Assembly: GCF_900110995.1 (NCBI RefSeq)
Contig: NZ_FOJF01000003.1
Coordinates: forward strand, 620,001 to 684,000
Origin: Chitinophaga sp. YR573
Lineage (GTDB): Bacteria; Bacteroidota; Bacteroidia; Chitinophagales; Chitinophagaceae
Direction of reading: 5' to 3'
Length of the DNA: 64,000 nucleotides
The notes under the pieces are model-generated. The model saw only the letters and a program-made list of their open reading frames with translations. It ran no database searches and had not been told where the DNA came from. Shown here piece by piece: positions 62,201 to 64,000 of the stretch; the stretch's first letter is position 1; the number at the start of each line of letters is the position of its first letter. A program made the position numbers and the translations under genes.

Positions 62201-62638
62201 ATGGGATGGTCTAACAGTTTTCACTATAAAAATCTGGATCTTAGTATCTTCTTAAGAGGAGTATTCGGTAATAAGATATTTAATGCTACACGGGCAGACC
62301 TTTTCAGACCAAATACAGCGCAGTATACTAATATATTAAAGGATGCCGCTGGTGAAAGTGTGGCAGATTATAATGCCTATCTGTATTCCTCCCGTTTTGT
62401 TGAAAACGGTAGTTACGTGAGATTTGACAATGCAACGCTTTCATATAATTTTAAACACCTGGGGCCGTACATAAAAAATGTAAGGGTATATGTAACGGGG
62501 AACAATCTTTTTGTAATTACCAGCTTTAAGGGTACAGATCCTGAGGTAAACCAGGGCGGAATTGCACCGGGAGTTGATTACAATAACTTTTATCCTAAAA
62601 CGCGTACGTTCCTGTTTGGTGTTAATGTGTCATTTTAA
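59246..62638 (+). CDS. SusC-family TonB-linked transporter with N-terminal STN domain
   Basis: 1130 residues. The signal segment lies at about 39-65 (FLVMRMIVILLTIACLQVNA); an internal start at 59360 would place it right at the N-terminus, and both are possible since Chitinophaga homologues commonly carry the longer leader. The STN domain (LSLSLKDRPLEEVLKEIRAK) follows, then the carboxypeptidase-regulatory-like domain (VSGKVTDAKGTPLPGVSVQI), the linker (LGDVVVVGYGKQSRKNLISS), plug and barrel. The STN domain contacts FecR, consistent with the upstream sigma/FecR genes. It pairs with the SusD gene 22 bases downstream. Confidence 0.95.
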   Translation: MQLHDDVKAMPVNWLDSTKIKYGIVAHRIRTGYFRQRKMFLVMRMIVILLTIACLQVNAAGYAQKLSLSLKDRPLEEVLKEIRAKTGYKFFYRLDLLSNAKNVSIRIDNADLPYVLDMIFKDQPFSYQIVNKTIIVKSRLHADLIEEAAMPNITVSGKVTDAKGTPLPGVSVQIKGTSKGAQTNANGEYQLAGIDANAILIFSYLGYQSQELPVNGRSSISVALVSSSIGLGDVVVVGYGKQSRKNLISSVNTVKADELNKGAITDVGQLLQGKVPGLNVSASGDPNAVATVVLRGASTLNSSQGPFYVIDGVPGVDISAIAPDDIASIDVLKDAAATAIYGNRAANGVIMVTTKKGKKGQTEVSYSGYVGLEKVSNKLDMMDASELRAFLTRNGESFSPADDKSANTNWQTSIQRNQAVSHNHNISFSGGGEHGTYAASLNYTKKEGILLNSDLERVIAHLSVEQYALNDKVRFGLNVTNSNSTANDIPYRNVVLLQSALHLPVSPVKNADGSYFENFSTQGYYNPLSMINNSQMNDKYNNLVGSFNTQVKLPFGLTYDLNLSYIGFTSLHGEFYNKYFTSNYNSMYDNPNPGLGYHNPQTFGANGQATRNSYQNTSKILETFLTWNRNFKLHAVNLVLGYSWQNNKVGEGFQVTTSNFPVDNVGYSNLALSNPYAISGFQIGFGPDGVYQENRLISNFARLNYGYNDKYLLQASLRRDGSSVFGANHQWGYFPSVGVAWRIIQEEFMKEQSVFTDLKLRASYGVTGNATGFNAYTSKFISGTQGIYYYNGSALAASGPIQAANPNLQWEKTSTANIGVDFTVLKGRLSGSVDVYNKKTTGMIYSYKVDPILVPAGTIVANGGSMSNKGIELSLNATVIDHKDFSWTSSINFAHNKNEITSLSNPLFSGGDSILLAFPEGLGQSSHSLEILKEGKPLGQFFSLIYAGKDANGVSQYVGGDGKLTITPAIGSDYHYIGNSQPKLLMGWSNSFHYKNLDLSIFLRGVFGNKIFNATRADLFRPNTAQYTNILKDAAGESVADYNAYLYSSRFVENGSYVRFDNATLSYNFKHLGPYIKNVRVYVTGNNLFVITSFKGTDPEVNQGGIAPGVDYNNFYPKTRTFLFGVNVSF

Positions 62639-62660
62639 TCGAATCTCTTAAAAAAGCATT

Positions 62661-64000
62661 ATGAAAAAGATAACTCAATATATATACGTTCCGGTGCTGT
62701 TGTGTATTTTAAGTGCCTGTTATAAGCTGGAAGTACCGATAAAATCGGAGTTAACACCAGATGTTTTTCCCAGTGACAGTGCACAATTTCTTTCAGCATC
62801 CGGTCCTGCGTATGTTGCACTAAGAGGTAATATTTCCGTGGAATACTTCTTTATGCAGACGCTGACCACAGATGAAGCTATTTTCCCTGCAAGAGGAGGA
62901 AACTGGTATAATGGTGCTGAATTCCAGCAATTACATTATCATAACTGGACAAGGGACCATTCTAATGTAAGTGGAAACTGGACCTGGATGTCCACTATCA
63001 TAGGTACAGCAAATCAAACACTTTCTATCCTGCAGAAAAATATGCCGGAAGGCAATTTTAAACAGCAGAGCCTTGCAGAAATGAGAATGATTCGTGCATT
63101 GGCTTATTTTATGATGATGGATAATTTTGGGAATGTTCCTATTGATACCGTGAATGGAGATTTTACAGCCAAACCTAATACTCCCCGGGCAGAAGTATTT
63201 ACATTTATAGAACGTGAAGTGAAAGCATGCATTCCTTCATTGAGTGGTGAATCCGGGATGTCAACATACGGAAGGGCAAATAAGTGGATGGCTTATACAT
63301 TACTGGCAAAAATGTATCTGAATGCGGAGATCTACACGGGTACAGAACGTAATAATGATTGTATAAGTGCCTGCGATAATGTTATAAAATCAGGCTTGTA
63401 TGCACTGGAACCTGCAGCTTCCTATCTGCAAATGTTCTACCCAAACAACGGGCCGCAGATGAAAGAATTTATTTTTGCAATACCATTTGATCCTTCCTGG
63501 ACGAATACCTTCCCTTTCAGAGGTCACAACCTGCATGCCCGTTATGATATACCGAGGGGGCTTGTTGCTAAATACGGATTGCCTTTTACACCAGATGCTG
63601 CGGTCTGTACATTACCTGAATACTACGTTAACTTTAATGATGCAAATGATGTTCGCAATGGTCAATGGCTGACAGGACTACAATTCATGAATGATGGTGT
63701 AACTCCGGCTACAGTAACAACGACCAAACAGGGATATGACAAGTTTTATTCCGGTAGTGATGGGGCTGCGCCTTACACTTACCAGATCGATCTGAAACCA
63801 GAGGTTACCCTTCGTCAGGATGTAGCGTCATTTGATGTTGGAAATGATGAAATCGGATGGAATATGGGCTATCGTAATATCAAGATCTTTCCGGATGCAA
63901 CTTCCTTAAACAGGAATCAGAAAAATGATATTCCTTACTTCCGCTATTCAGATATTATTCTGATGAAAGCAGAAGCAATTCTGAGGGGTGGTACACCTAC
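62661..64000 (+). CDS. SusD/RagB-family lipoprotein, C-terminus cut by window edge
   Basis: The frame is open from ATG 62661 to the window edge (about 446 residues); full members have about 500-600. Lipobox Cys20 (CILSAC) anchors it to the membrane. SusD N-terminal features (LEVPIKSELTPDVFPSDSAQ), then TPR-like parts (LAEMRMIRALAYFMMMDNFG) and IPYFRYSDIILMKAEAILRG, the RagB block, are seen. It is the partner of the STN-type SusC and would bind the substrate imported by it. The ligand is unknown. Confidence 0.94.
   Translation, partial: MKKITQYIYVPVLLCILSACYKLEVPIKSELTPDVFPSDSAQFLSASGPAYVALRGNISVEYFFMQTLTTDEAIFPARGGNWYNGAEFQQLHYHNWTRDHSNVSGNWTWMSTIIGTANQTLSILQKNMPEGNFKQQSLAEMRMIRALAYFMMMDNFGNVPIDTVNGDFTAKPNTPRAEVFTFIEREVKACIPSLSGESGMSTYGRANKWMAYTLLAKMYLNAEIYTGTERNNDCISACDNVIKSGLYALEPAASYLQMFYPNNGPQMKEFIFAIPFDPSWTNTFPFRGHNLHARYDIPRGLVAKYGLPFTPDAAVCTLPEYYVNFNDANDVRNGQWLTGLQFMNDGVTPATVTTTKQGYDKFYSGSDGAAPYTYQIDLKPEVTLRQDVASFDVGNDEIGWNMGYRNIKIFPDATSLNRNQKNDIPYFRYSDIILMKAEAILRGGTP

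Noticed and set aside
59360..62638. Shorter start for the STN-type SusC
   Set aside because: Plausible signal peptide start, but homologues in this lineage commonly carry the longer leader; kept as an alternative only.
1..64000. CRISPR array or cas genes
   Set aside because: No regularly spaced direct repeats and no Cas-like protein were seen.

Overview
The window looks like chromosomal DNA of a Bacteroidota bacterium close to Chitinophaga (Chitinophagaceae). The grounds are two SusC/SusD pairs, one preceded by a FecI-type sigma factor and FecR anti-sigma, a T9SS C-terminal sorting domain, a DUF2723 membrane protein, many CarboxypepD_reg-type TonB receptors, Bacteroidota promoter boxes (TTTG-N19-TAnnTTTG) and moderate GC. 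The genus is inferred from protein style and was not tested by a search.

Layout. 1-5.8 kb: end-truncated FtsX-type ABC permease, then a lipoprotein beta-propeller/TonB receptor pair and an outer-membrane barrel protein. 6.0-13.5 kb: LytS-type kinase, LytTR regulator and a TolC/adaptor/RND efflux operon. 13.5-26.2 kb: ordinary metabolism (2-hydroxyacid dehydrogenase, GNAT, Gfo/Idh oxidoreductase, MoxR ATPase plus VWA protein, TIM-barrel isomerase, DUF2723 protein, SAM hydroxide adenosyltransferase, SDR). 26.36-31.2 kb: tRNA-Lys followed by an AT-rich accessory block. It holds a zinc-ribbon/winged-helix-like protein overlapping a DUF4145/HEPN-like protein, an orphan small ORF, a frameshifted small gene and a trypsin-like protease. 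It ends in a decayed copy of the tRNA 3' end. 31.6-36.4 kb: SusC/SusD pair with a LacI-type palindrome upstream. 36.6-41.9 kb: Pycsar-effector-like (DUF5706) membrane protein, two tiny membrane ORFs, a WYL regulator/DUF1761/YdeI group, a secreted lyase-like T9SS protein and an unknown protein. 41.9-48.1 kb: TonB receptor, His-rich small membrane protein and HupE-like permease, next to a second OMP/LytS/LytTR cassette. 48.8-52.0 kb: arsenic operon arsR-arsM-acr3-metallophosphoesterase with two matching operator palindromes. 52.0-57.1 kb: hydrolase and DNRLRE lipoprotein, then DUF1223-DUF6130-LytS-LytTR and an Ohr peroxidase. 57.2-64.0 kb: sigma/FecR/SusC/SusD(partial) nutrient-uptake locus.

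How genes work together. Three LytS/LytTR pairs in 51 kb each sit with envelope genes (efflux pump and barrel protein; metal-uptake-like genes and barrel protein; secreted DUF1223/DUF6130 proteins). This suggests related envelope or metal sensing circuits that arose by duplication. The most promising undescribed material is the tRNA-Lys block at 26.4-31.2 kb, whose gene content resembles conflict/defence modules. The orphan Pycsar-like effector at 36.65 kb is a second candidate.
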